NCBI GenBank assembly: GCA_007745835.1
Contig: CP036424.1
Coordinates: forward strand, 434,001-498,000
Length of the DNA: 64,000 nt
Direction: 5' to 3'
Source: Planctomycetes bacterium MalM25
GTDB taxonomy: Bacteria > Planctomycetota > Planctomycetia > Pirellulales > Lacipirellulaceae
The position numbers were made by a program, and so were the translations under genes. Numbering within the stretch: the stretch's first letter is position 1; every line of letters starts with the position of its first letter. Shown here piece by piece: positions 25,227 to 32,781 of this stretch. The notes below the pieces were generated by a model. It was not told the DNA's origin, made no database searches, and worked only from the letters and a program-made list of their open reading frames with translations.

Positions 25227-26338
25227 AGTTGAGTCTCTTCGAAGGCTGGAGGGAAGTAGCTGCAATCGGGCTCGGCGGCCATGGGGTCGCCGGTCAGCGC
25301 GTACGCTCGGGCCCGCGACCCGCCGCACACGTTGCGGTACTCGCAGACGCCGCACTTGCCCTGCAGTTGGTCGCTGTCACGCAAGCGGCGGAAGATCGGG
25401 GAATCCTGGTAGACCCCGACCAGACTCTCCGCGGGGAACCTTCCGCATTCCAGGGGCAAGAACCCGGTTGGAAAGATCTCGCCACAGTGGCTGACGAACA
25501 TCACGCCCTTACCGTCGTTCACTCCCGCGGGGAGGAACCCGCGCTTCGTAGGCGACTGCTGTTTCGGAGAGTTCTGGATCACATGCCGACGGTAGTGCGG
25601 CGCCTCGGTGGTCTTGACCACGAACGGCTGTCGGCGTGATTGGGCGTGCAGCCGGGCGAAGGCGTCCTCACACTCGTCGGCGTCGAGCCGCGCCAGCTCG
25701 GTGGCCCGGCCCACCGGGATGAGAAAGAACACCGACCACAACGCGATCCCGAGCGGGGCGAATCGGTCGCCCATCGCTTCAATCTGCGCAACATTCGCTG
25801 GCGTCAGGGTGGTGTTGATCTGGGTTTCGACGCCCAAATCGCGGGCGACTCGTAAGATCTCCAGGCTGTGGTCGAAACTGCCGGGGACGCCTCGATTGGC
25901 GTCGTGAGTCGCCGCATCGGCGCCGTCCACGCTGATCGCCATCCGAGAGATGCCCGCGTCGCGTAGCCGCTCGATCGACTCGCGATTCACCAAGGGGGTC
26001 GCGCTGGGGGTGATCGAGACATCGATGCCCTGCTCGACGGCCTCTTCGATCAACTCGAAGAGGTCGGGCCGCTTGAACGGGTCACCGCCGGTGAGAATCA
26101 GCATCGGCGGCTCGGGAAACCCCGACAGTTGTTCGATCAGCCGCTTCGATTCAGCCGTGCTCAGCTCGTTCGGATCACGCTCGCTTTGAGCACACGCGCG
26201 GCAGTGCTGGCACACCAGGTCGCACGCCCGAGTCAGCTCGTAGAACACGAGCATCGGGCTGTGGTCGAAGGAACGCCGCGATCGCTGGTGGCGTGATCGC
26301 GTTGAACCGGCAAACGGGTTGGTGTGACTTGTCGCCAT
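25196..26338 (-). CDS. Radical SAM/SPASM protein (TIGR04053-like)
   Basis: 380 residues. The radical SAM cluster motif CDLVCQHCRA lies near residue 40 and the GGDPF motif near 84-88; the C-terminal SPASM region shows HCGEIFPTGFLPLECG and CGVCEYRNVCGGSRARAY, four or more Cys for auxiliary clusters. The pattern is that of AhbD/NirJ/PqqE relatives, in particular TIGR04053. Some of these work on haem precursors (decarboxylation to haem d1 or haem), and the next gene is hemY, so a haem-pathway role is plausible; peptide modification is the main alternative, but no precursor peptide gene is seen nearby. Confidence 0.82.
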   Translation of the reverse strand: MATSHTNPFAGSTRSRHQRSRRSFDHSPMLVFYELTRACDLVCQHCRACAQSERDPNELSTAESKRLIEQLSGFPEPPMLILTGGDPFKRPDLFELIEEAVEQGIDVSITPSATPLVNRESIERLRDAGISRMAISVDGADAATHDANRGVPGSFDHSLEILRVARDLGVETQINTTLTPANVAQIEAMGDRFAPLGIALWSVFFLIPVGRATELARLDADECEDAFARLHAQSRRQPFVVKTTEAPHYRRHVIQNSPKQQSPTKRGFLPAGVNDGKGVMFVSHCGEIFPTGFLPLECGRFPAESLVGVYQDSPIFRRLRDSDQLQGKCGVCEYRNVCGGSRARAYALTGDPMAAEPDCSYFPPAFEETQLCPSTPVARA

Positions 26339-26823
26339 GCTTTGCCCTTGATCGGAATGCGTGCGGGCCCCATCCTATCAAATCTTTACAACTAGGTGCA
26401 GATTGGGATCGGGCGATTGCTGCGACAATCCGACGCGTTCTTCTTCGGCCAGATAGAGTTCTGAAGAAGTAGGCCGTCGGTGCCCGTATGCGACCACTCA
26501 GTAGGAGAATCAAGCCGCGATGCCGCGTGGGATTCGATACCCTCTAGTAGTCGGTGAAGCCACACTCGGAAGGAGTGACCGCAAACGGTAAGCACCATCG
26601 GTCGCATGGCTCGCGGAGGGCGCCAGTGGGCTTAATCCGCCCGGACATCCTGGAGATCGACGTGCTGCTCGGCGAACGGCATCGTCGGCGTCGCGGCCGC
26701 CACCGACAAGAAAACCGACCGGAAGAGTCGTCGCTGGCGACGACCTGATCGACCATGTAGTCTGCAACGAACGTCGAGTGGATTGCGATCTGTTCCTCTC
26801 ACGTGCCCTGGAGCTTCCCCCCG
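26339..26823. other. 485-bp gap between divergent radical SAM and moaA genes
   Basis: No convincing gene; short frames on both strands are low-quality and overlap each other. Nearest the radical SAM start is CCTTGATCGGAATGCG, which resembles half of an FNR box only. Promoters for both directions must lie here. Confidence 0.45.
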
Positions 26824-27816
26824 ATGCAGTCCGTCCTCGTTGATCAGTTTGGCCGCCGGCATACGAAGCTGCGTGTTAGCGTGACCGATCGCTGCAACCT
26901 GCGGTGCCGGTACTGCATGCCGGCTGGCGGTGTGCCCGTGGCTCCGCGGGACGAGCTGCTAACGTTCGAAGAGATCGAACGAGTGGTGCGAGTCGCTGCC
27001 TCTCTCGGGGTGCGGCAAGTGCGGCTGACCGGGGGCGAGCCCCTCGTCCGTAACGATTTGCCGCGGCTGGTCGGGATGCTCGCGGCGATTGACCCCGGGC
27101 TCGACCTCGCCTTATCAACCAACGCGGTCCTGCTCGACGAACTCGCCGAGCCGCTCTACGCCGCCGGCGTGCGGCGCGTGAACATCAGCCTCGACGCGCT
27201 CGACCCCGAGCTGTTCGAACGCGTCACCCGCCGCGATGACTTCGACCGCGTGCTCGCCGGTGTCGCGGCCGCGCAGAGGGTCGGCTTCAACCCGATCAAG
27301 ATCAACGTCGTTTCGCTCCGCCGAGTGACCGAGAGCCAGGTCGTGCCGTTCGGCGAGTTCGCCCGCGAGTCGGGCCTGGAGGTCCGCTTCATCGAGTACA
27401 TGCCGCTCGACGCGTCGAGCGCGTGGGAACGGAGCAAGGTGCTATTCGCTGCCGACATCCGCGCGGCGCTCGAGCGAGCCTTCGCGCCGCTTGTTCCCGT
27501 GGATCGACCCACCGGCAGCCCGGCGACCGAGTATGAGTTCTCGGACGGCGTTGGGCGGATCGGGTTCATCCCCACGGTGAGCCAGCCCTTCTGCGACGCG
27601 TGCGACCGCTTCCGGCTCACGGCGGACGGAAAGCTCCGCAGTTGCTTGTTCAGCCTGGACGAGGCCGACCTTAAGACGCCGTTGCGAAGCGGCGAGTCGG
27701 ACGACGGGATCGCTGAGCGGATGCAGCGGTCGATTCATCAGAAGTGGGCCGGTCACCGGGTCAACGCGGACGACTTCGTCCAGCCGGGACGGACCATGTC
27801 GGCGATCGGAGGGTGA
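26824..27816 (+). CDS. moaA: GTP 3',8-cyclase MoaA
   Basis: 330 residues from the ATG at 26824. The N-terminal radical SAM cluster is C24-x3-C28-x2-C31 (CNLRCRYC) and the C-terminal GTP-binding cluster C257-x2-C260-x13-C274 (CDACDRFRLTADGKLRSC). The chain ends in Gly-Gly, the functional C-terminal tail of MoaA. The enzyme converts GTP to the cyclised precursor of molybdopterin together with MoaC (not in the window). It leads the moaA-moaD-moaE operon and supports NapA. Confidence 0.96.
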   Translation: MQSVLVDQFGRRHTKLRVSVTDRCNLRCRYCMPAGGVPVAPRDELLTFEEIERVVRVAASLGVRQVRLTGGEPLVRNDLPRLVGMLAAIDPGLDLALSTNAVLLDELAEPLYAAGVRRVNISLDALDPELFERVTRRDDFDRVLAGVAAAQRVGFNPIKINVVSLRRVTESQVVPFGEFARESGLEVRFIEYMPLDASSAWERSKVLFAADIRAALERAFAPLVPVDRPTGSPATEYEFSDGVGRIGFIPTVSQPFCDACDRFRLTADGKLRSCLFSLDEADLKTPLRSGESDDGIAERMQRSIHQKWAGHRVNADDFVQPGRTMSAIGG

Positions 27817-27820
27817 CCCC

Positions 27821-28069
27821 TTGGAAGTAACCGTCCTCCTATTCGGCCCACAAGCCGACCTCGCGGGCGCTCGCGAATTGCGTCTCGACACACCGAGAGA
27901 CCGCCCGACCGCCGGCGAAGTGCTATCGGCGATCGGCGTTGCAGCGCCCGCGTTGACGGGTTCCCTCAACGTTAGCCGGTTGGCAGTCAACCACGAGTTC
28001 GTCGCGGCGGACCGGCCGATTTCACCGGGCGACGAGGTCGCCCTCATCGGCATGGTATCCGGCGGATGA
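27821..28069 (+). CDS. moaD: Molybdopterin synthase small subunit MoaD
   Basis: 82 residues starting at a TTG (27821) with GGAGGG about 7 nt upstream. Ubiquitin-like fold: VTVLLFGPQADLAGARE at the start, VNHEFVAADRPISPGDEVALI, and the essential C-terminal Gly-Gly (MVSGG) that is thiocarboxylated. It supplies sulphur to MoaE. It begins 4 bp after moaA and overlaps moaE by 4 bp. Confidence 0.92.
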   Translation: MEVTVLLFGPQADLAGARELRLDTPRDRPTAGEVLSAIGVAAPALTGSLNVSRLAVNHEFVAADRPISPGDEVALIGMVSGG

Positions 28070-28452
28070 ATGCGACGGTGTCGATAAAGCTCGTCGAAGG
28101 CCCTCTCGGGGCTTCGAGCCATCGCCCAACGGCGGGCGCCGGGGCGTGGGTCGTGTTCGAAGGGGTCGTTCGGCCAACCGAGGATGGCCGGACGCTCGCC
28201 GCACTTGACTACGAGCACTACCCCCCAATGACTGAGCGAGAGCTAAAGCGCCTCGCCGAACGCATCGCGGAAGAAGGCCGGCTGCTGGCGATGCACGTCG
28301 AGCACAGTGTCGGCCCCGTTGCAGTCGGCGAAACGTCGTTCCGGTTGTCGGTCGCCGCCGCGCACCGCGCCGAGGCGCTCTCGGCGACTGACTCGTTCAT
28401 TGCGGAAATGAAACGGACCGTGCCGCTCTGGAAGAACCCGCGTTTTGGGTAG
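28066..28452 (+). CDS. moaE: Molybdopterin synthase catalytic subunit MoaE
   Basis: 128 residues, ATG overlapping the moaD stop (ATGA). It shows GAWVVFEGVVRPTEDGRTLAALDYEHYPPM, the MoaE core (VxFxGxVR), then HSVGPVAVGETSF and the active-site MKRTVPLWK. With MoaD it inserts the dithiolene sulphurs into precursor Z to make molybdopterin. It completes moaA-moaD-moaE; no moaC or moaB is present here. Confidence 0.94.
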   Translation: MNATVSIKLVEGPLGASSHRPTAGAGAWVVFEGVVRPTEDGRTLAALDYEHYPPMTERELKRLAERIAEEGRLLAMHVEHSVGPVAVGETSFRLSVAAAHRAEALSATDSFIAEMKRTVPLWKNPRFG

Positions 28453-28493
28453 TCGCTTGTCGAGGAGCAACCGCCCGGAGCCGACGGGGCGAC

Positions 28494-29345
28494 CTAGAAG
28501 ACCCCTGCTTCAAACAACCCCTTGAACAAGCAGCGGACGCCGAGGACCGACACCAAGAGGCTGGTGACCAGGGTCAGAAGGCGGGGGCCGGACGACGGCC
28601 TCGACCCCAGGAGACTACCAACCTGACCAGCCACGAGCACCGCCGCGAGGAGCCACCCCAGCTCCCACGGGATGTCCGTGCCGCGCGACTCCAGCAGGAT
28701 CCCTGCGAGGGCGGCCACCGAGTTGACAAGGATAAACGCGCTGCACACCGAGGCGACCTGCTTCGCGTTTCCCCATCCCAGGGCGTAGAGCGTTGGGGCC
28801 AAGAAAACGCCGCCGCCAATACCCACGAGTCCCGAGAGTCCACCCAACAACGCGCCGAGCGGTAACCCGACGACCCAGGCGAGGCCCAGATGGACCTCCC
28901 CCGCGTCGCGTTGCGAGCGCGGAGCGCGGAGAACGCCTCGCAGGCCGGCCGCCATCAAGCAGCCGCCCAGCACGACCAACAGCACCGCTCGCTCAAGGTC
29001 AATCGTTCCCCCAAGGTACGCCATCGGAATGGAAGAGACGGCGAAAGGTCCGAGCAGCCTGCACGAGAAGTGGCCGCGTCGTACGAAGTGCCAGCCGCCT
29101 CCGCCGACGACCACAACGTTGCAGAGGAGCGACACCAGCCGCCAGTGCGTGTCGGGTACATCCGAGAGCGTCAGCAACGCCAGGTAGGAACTCGCGCCGC
29201 CGAAACCGACAAGAGCATGGATGGATGCAACAGCAGCGAACGCCAGGGTGAGGAGAAGTATGCCCAAAGCCGATATCTGAACTTCAGTTGTTTGTCGGAC
29301 GCCTCTAACGCGGCGTGATCGCCAAAGTGGACCTCGGGCCGACAC
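28494..29345 (-). CDS. TauE/SafE-family membrane transporter
   Basis: 283 residues with eight or so membrane segments in two halves, each containing a Gly-rich loop: HALVGFGGASSYLALL in the first and LSGLVGIGGGVFLAPTL in the second, the TauE/SafE signature. Members export or import sulphite, sulphoacetate or similar anions; the substrate here is unknown. The gene starts with a GTG at 29345 and is convergent to moaE. TauE/SafE genes often accompany molybdenum or nitrate genes, so a link to cofactor sulphur or anion export is possible. Confidence 0.85.
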   Translation of the reverse strand: MSARGPLWRSRRVRGVRQTTEVQISALGILLLTLAFAAVASIHALVGFGGASSYLALLTLSDVPDTHWRLVSLLCNVVVVGGGGWHFVRRGHFSCRLLGPFAVSSIPMAYLGGTIDLERAVLLVVLGGCLMAAGLRGVLRAPRSQRDAGEVHLGLAWVVGLPLGALLGGLSGLVGIGGGVFLAPTLYALGWGNAKQVASVCSAFILVNSVAALAGILLESRGTDIPWELGWLLAAVLVAGQVGSLLGSRPSSGPRLLTLVTSLLVSVLGVRCLFKGLFEAGVF

Positions 29346-29697
29346 ACGTGTGACAGGCAGCTATTCCGAATCAGGGCTCTACGATCAGACTATAAGAGCC
29401 TGCGACGCCAGCGTCATGACCGAGACTTGTCAGCGAGCGATGCGATTCGAAAACGAGCGACTAGGACATGCCAAACTGTCCGAGGTTGGACCACCCGACC
29501 GCTAGAAGAGTCTCTCGCTAGCTGCGGAGGTCTCGCCTGAACTCGGGCACCTCAGCGAGTTCGCAGAGCTAGCAATCGGCCGCGCGGACACCGACGCAGC
29601 GAGCTACCTAGAGTCACCGCACCCCGGGCCAATACGAAGCGTCGTGCCTGAGACGATAGCCACCGACCACCTAGGCCATAATCGGGTAGACTCAGGC
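29346..29697. other. 352-bp gap without a gene
   Basis: No credible frame on either strand. Base composition is mildly less GC-rich than the flanks and no repeats or hairpins stand out. Confidence 0.45.
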
Positions 29698-29997
29698 ATG
29701 CCGAGTCGGAAAAAGCGGAAACGAGACCGCCGTCGAGCGGAGGCGACCGTCCCCACAAGCACGAACCCCCAGGGGGGCTGGGGGGACGTGCCTACACTCC
29801 GGCGCGGAGATATCCAGTTGGCTGTGCAGGCGGTGCGAGAAGGCTGGCCGACACGGGAAGAGAACCGAGTCGCCGTGTCTCAGGCCATCTGCGGCATCGT
29901 CAGTGAGTCCGAGGCCTCCGACAGGCTGAAGCTAGCCGCGGCGAGGTTCGTGATAGAGGTCTATGAAGGCCAACTCCACCAGATGGTCAGATTCTGA
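29698..29997 (+). CDS. Small hypothetical protein of the island right end
   Basis: 99 residues from the ATG at 29698. A basic N-terminus (PSRKKRKRDRRRAEA) leads to a helical C-terminal half with IQLAVQAVREGWPTREENRVAVSQAIC and DRLKLAAARFVIEVYE. I recall similar small proteins in planctomycete mobile regions ('AIREGWPI...' followed by a 'AARALI' helix), possibly DNA-binding, but no function is known. It lies 183 bp inside the right attachment site, as accessory genes of such elements often do. Confidence 0.6.
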   Translation: MPSRKKRKRDRRRAEATVPTSTNPQGGWGDVPTLRRGDIQLAVQAVREGWPTREENRVAVSQAICGIVSESEASDRLKLAAARFVIEVYEGQLHQMVRF

Positions 29998-30179
29998 TTG
30001 CGCTGAGTCAAAGGCCAGGGAGAGTACGTACCCATCCAGCCGATCGCGTGCGCAGTTACATGTAACGGCGCGCAGAGCAAATCGATGCAAACGAACGCGA
30101 GCTATTGCTTGCGAGTAGCGCTTCGGATACTTATCTATACGCACTCTTCGGCTTGCACACGTTTGCATTCCGATTCAGT

Positions 30180-30228
30180 TTCCCAAGCTGGATGTCGTCG
30201 GTTCGATCCCGATCGCCCGCTCTTGATG
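30180..30228 (+). repeat. attR: 49-bp direct repeat, orphan tRNA-Gly 3' fragment
   Basis: Identical to 351-399, starting inside the anticodon loop. There is no acceptor 5' strand, D arm or 5' anticodon stem upstream (the preceding bases are GATTCAGT), so this is not a tRNA gene. It marks the right end of the island; the sequence after it is the original host DNA downstream of tRNA-Gly. Confidence 0.93.
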
Positions 30229-30344
30229 GAAACCCTTGCTGGATAAGGATTAGCGACTGTTGTCGGCGGTTGGCAGCACGGTTTTTTCCGCGGGAACCAA
30301 GACGGTACTTACCGTTTTGATTGACCCGCTTTCCAGGCGACGTT

Positions 30345-32297
30345 CTAGGCCGACAGGGGAGTTGAACCGAGTCGCCGTCTTCGAGAGCTTTGTCGGCTAG
30401 AGGCCAGCAGGACAGAGATCGTCAGCAGCATGGAGCCGCTCGGTTCTGGCGCCGAGAGCGTCTGAGGGATGGTCATGCCGTAGTTGGCTGCCCAGGCGTT
30501 GTATTGCACGGCGCCGATCGGCAGACCGCTGGGGTCGTTCAAGAGGGCGCCGAACGGCTGGCCGACTTGGTCGCTCCAGACGGTGTAGTCGGCCGCGTCG
30601 ACCACGCCGTTGTTGTTGTAATCACCGGTCAGCTGGACCGAGATAACGGTGATCGTGGCGGTCGCCTCGCCGCCGTCGGAGTCGTCGACCAGCAGGTGAA
30701 CCGGGTAGACGCCGACGGCATCCGGCGTGATCTCCAGCGGCGGGGCGAAGGGAGAGCTGCCGATGCCCGAGAGGTCGTCGTAGTCGCCGTCGTCGTCGGT
30801 GTCCCACCGGTAACGAAGGGAGTCGGAACCGGGGTCGGTGGCGAGGGCGGTGAAGGCGAACGTCTCGCCCGGCGCGACGACCCCGTCCGGAGTGATGCTC
30901 TGGATCTCTGGCGGCAGGTTGAGCACGGTGATTGTCTCGGTCAGCACGCCCGGCGTGTCGCCGTCGTCGGATGCGCTGGCGACAAGGTCGATCTCGTCGC
31001 TCGCGCCGGTGCGCTGGGGGAAGGGGCCGAGCGTGAGCGTATCGGAGGTGCGGATCGACCCCGGCGTGGCGCCACCCTGGCCAGCGTCGACGCCGTGGAT
31101 GGTCAACGCCAACGCGTCGGGGCCCGGGTCGGTGGCGGTCATCGAGGCGGTGAGGGTCTCGCCCTCGTTGATGGTGGTCGCGGAGAGGCTCAGCCCCGTG
31201 ACGGTCGGCGCGGCGTTCTCAACGGTGATCGTGCGGACGGTGTCGGACTGCGTGTCGTCGTCCCGGGCGGAGAACAGGATCGGGAACACGCCGTCTTGAC
31301 CGGAGAAGGGGAGGATGAAGTTATCGGTCTGCCGAGTCGATCCGGGGGTTGCGCCGCCCGTACCGATGACCTGGCTGTTGATCAGGAAGTCGATCGCGTC
31401 GGGCCCCGGGTCCGTGGCCGACATCGCCGTGATCACGTCGAACGGGTCCCCCTCGGTGACCGTCAGGTCGGACGCGGATCCGTTGAGCGTATACGAGGTG
31501 ATCGTCGGGGCGACGTTCTGCACGTAGACGTGGCGGGTGATTGTCGCCTCGGCGCCACGCGGGTCGATGACGTTGAACTCGTAGCTGGCTGCCGGGGCGC
31601 CGTTGGAGTCGTCGCCCGGCACGCTGCGGCTGACGGAGTGCGAGGTGCGTTGCGAGTTTGCGCCGGTGTTGCTGGCGGCCGTGGGGCCGACGCCGTCGAT
31701 CGTGAAATAGAGAAGGCCGGCTTGCACGTCGGTGGCTAGCGCGTCGAGCGTCACGCCATACGGCCCCGCCCCTTCGTCGAACACGAGATCGCCGTCGACG
31801 CCGTTCAGTCGTGCCGCGGACAGCACCGGCGTGTCGTTGGGCGGTAGGCTGGCGAATCCGTCGTTGAGGATGCTGTCGATCGGGGAGCTGCCACTTGAGG
31901 TGACCAGCTGACCGCCGATCCACCCCGGGCCGATGTCGTTCAGGGGGTCGAAGTCGAAGGTGTTCGGGATCGCTGGGAGATTGGGGTCGGGGTGCTGCAT
32001 CTGGATTGAGAAGAACCCCTGCCCGACCTGACCACCGGTGAAAAAGATCTGGGTGCCGGTGATGTCGCGCGAGACGTTGTACTGGATCGCCTCGCCCGAG
32101 TGAGTCGTATTCGCCTGGTCCCAGGTGAGCTCGAAGACCGGATTGAAGGGCGCGTTGATGTCGTAGATGAACGAACCGGTTTGGCCGCTGGCGTTCCACA
32201 GGTAGCGTGTCGGAGGGAGCTCGTCAGCCCGGGCGGGGCCCAGCGCCGCGATCGCCAGGGCGAGACACAAAAACTCGAATCGGCAGATCGCAATCAT
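30345..32297 (-). CDS. Secreted PKD/Ig-like multi-domain protein with dockerin-like repeat and PEP-CTERM-like tail
   Basis: 650 residues with a signal peptide (FEFLCLALAIAALGPARA). From about residue 260 there are at least three Ig/PKD-like units recognisable by 'NxAPTxT', 'EGDPFDVITAMSATDPGPD', 'EGETLTASMTATDPGPD' and 'APGETFAFTALATDPGSD'. A dockerin-type calcium loop GDYNNNGVVDAADYTVWSDQVG follows, then the end APEPSGSMLLTISVLLASSRQSSRRRR. It would be an envelope or extracellular protein in a polysaccharide-related locus. First host gene right of the island; no enzyme domain is visible. Confidence 0.83.
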   Translation of the reverse strand: MIAICRFEFLCLALAIAALGPARADELPPTRYLWNASGQTGSFIYDINAPFNPVFELTWDQANTTHSGEAIQYNVSRDITGTQIFFTGGQVGQGFFSIQMQHPDPNLPAIPNTFDFDPLNDIGPGWIGGQLVTSSGSSPIDSILNDGFASLPPNDTPVLSAARLNGVDGDLVFDEGAGPYGVTLDALATDVQAGLLYFTIDGVGPTAASNTGANSQRTSHSVSRSVPGDDSNGAPAASYEFNVIDPRGAEATITRHVYVQNVAPTITSYTLNGSASDLTVTEGDPFDVITAMSATDPGPDAIDFLINSQVIGTGGATPGSTRQTDNFILPFSGQDGVFPILFSARDDDTQSDTVRTITVENAAPTVTGLSLSATTINEGETLTASMTATDPGPDALALTIHGVDAGQGGATPGSIRTSDTLTLGPFPQRTGASDEIDLVASASDDGDTPGVLTETITVLNLPPEIQSITPDGVVAPGETFAFTALATDPGSDSLRYRWDTDDDGDYDDLSGIGSSPFAPPLEITPDAVGVYPVHLLVDDSDGGEATATITVISVQLTGDYNNNGVVDAADYTVWSDQVGQPFGALLNDPSGLPIGAVQYNAWAANYGMTIPQTLSAPEPSGSMLLTISVLLASSRQSSRRRRLGSTPLSA

Positions 32298-32474
32298 TGC
32301 GAGAAACCTTCGGGCGTGGCCGGTGGGTAGAGAGGCGATCGTTTGGGCGTACTTATCCTAAACCGGCTGCCGCGGGAATGTAGAGGATAATCGCAGTTCG
32401 CCTTCCCAGGGATTAGGGCGCCAGCGCTTTTGCGTAGGTGTGTAAACCCTTGCGGCGCCCCGCAGGCAGACGAG

Positions 32475-32712
32475 AGGCTCCCTTGAGGCTGTGTGAAGGG
32501 TGGCAGCGACCGTCGAGGTGGCCAAGGTCGCTTCGGGGAGCCGGGGCCGGTAGCCGAGGGGGCTGTGCGGGCGGACCGTGTTGTCGTGTCATCGCTGGAG
32601 TTCCATGAGCACCTTTGCCTCCAGCAGGGTGTCAAGAGGTTCTCTCGCCAGTAGCTCGCCTCGCAGCTTGCGTCCGCGCCGAACGATATCGATGCCGTGC
32701 TCCCCCTGCCAT
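32475..32712 (-). pseudogene. Degenerate IS3-family transposase C-terminus
   Basis: Minus-strand reading of about 32475-32712 gives GRKLRGELLAREPLDTLLEAKVLMELQR, a stop, then HDNTVRPHSPLGYRP and RLPEATLATSTVAA. This is the well-known C-terminal end of IS3-type integrase/transposase (orfB), normally '...NGKLRDELLN...REHYNTVRPHSSLGYRPPAPEA'. The in-frame stop and the absence of the DDE core show a decayed remnant. No terminal inverted repeats could be located. The rest of 32298-32781 contains no other gene. Confidence 0.75.
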
Positions 32713-32781
32713 GAAACGCAGCTCTCACGCTACCGTGCCCTCCACCGGCACGTGGCTAAAGAGAGCCGGGCTAACGCCGCG

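Larger units (their letters stand above)
351..30228. mobile_element. tRNA-Gly-integrated genomic island (about 29.8 kb) carrying a nitrate-respiration cargo
   Basis: The boundaries are the two identical 49-bp repeats, one completing tRNA-Gly and the other a lone tRNA 3' fragment at 30180-30228. A tyrosine recombinase gene lies immediately inside the tRNA end, and DUF1580 and winged-helix-like proteins typical of planctomycete elements follow it. Recombination between the repeats would release a 29,829-bp circle. I see no relaxase, type IV secretion, capsid or replication gene, so transfer would need help in trans. Cargo: HupE/DUF4331 and sigma block, molybdenum cofactor genes, nap operon, NO-stress genes, haem-related operon and TauE/SafE. 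Confidence 0.88.

Noticed and set aside
30180..30228. Second tRNA-Gly gene
   Set aside because: Only the 3' half is present; no acceptor 5' strand, D arm or 5' anticodon stem precedes it.
30390..31739. Long plus-strand open frame (449 codons) opposite the PKD-like gene
   Set aside because: High-GC shadow of the minus-strand gene, which has a signal peptide, PKD-like units and a PEP-CTERM-like end; the shadow has Arg/Val-rich nonsense composition and no start context.
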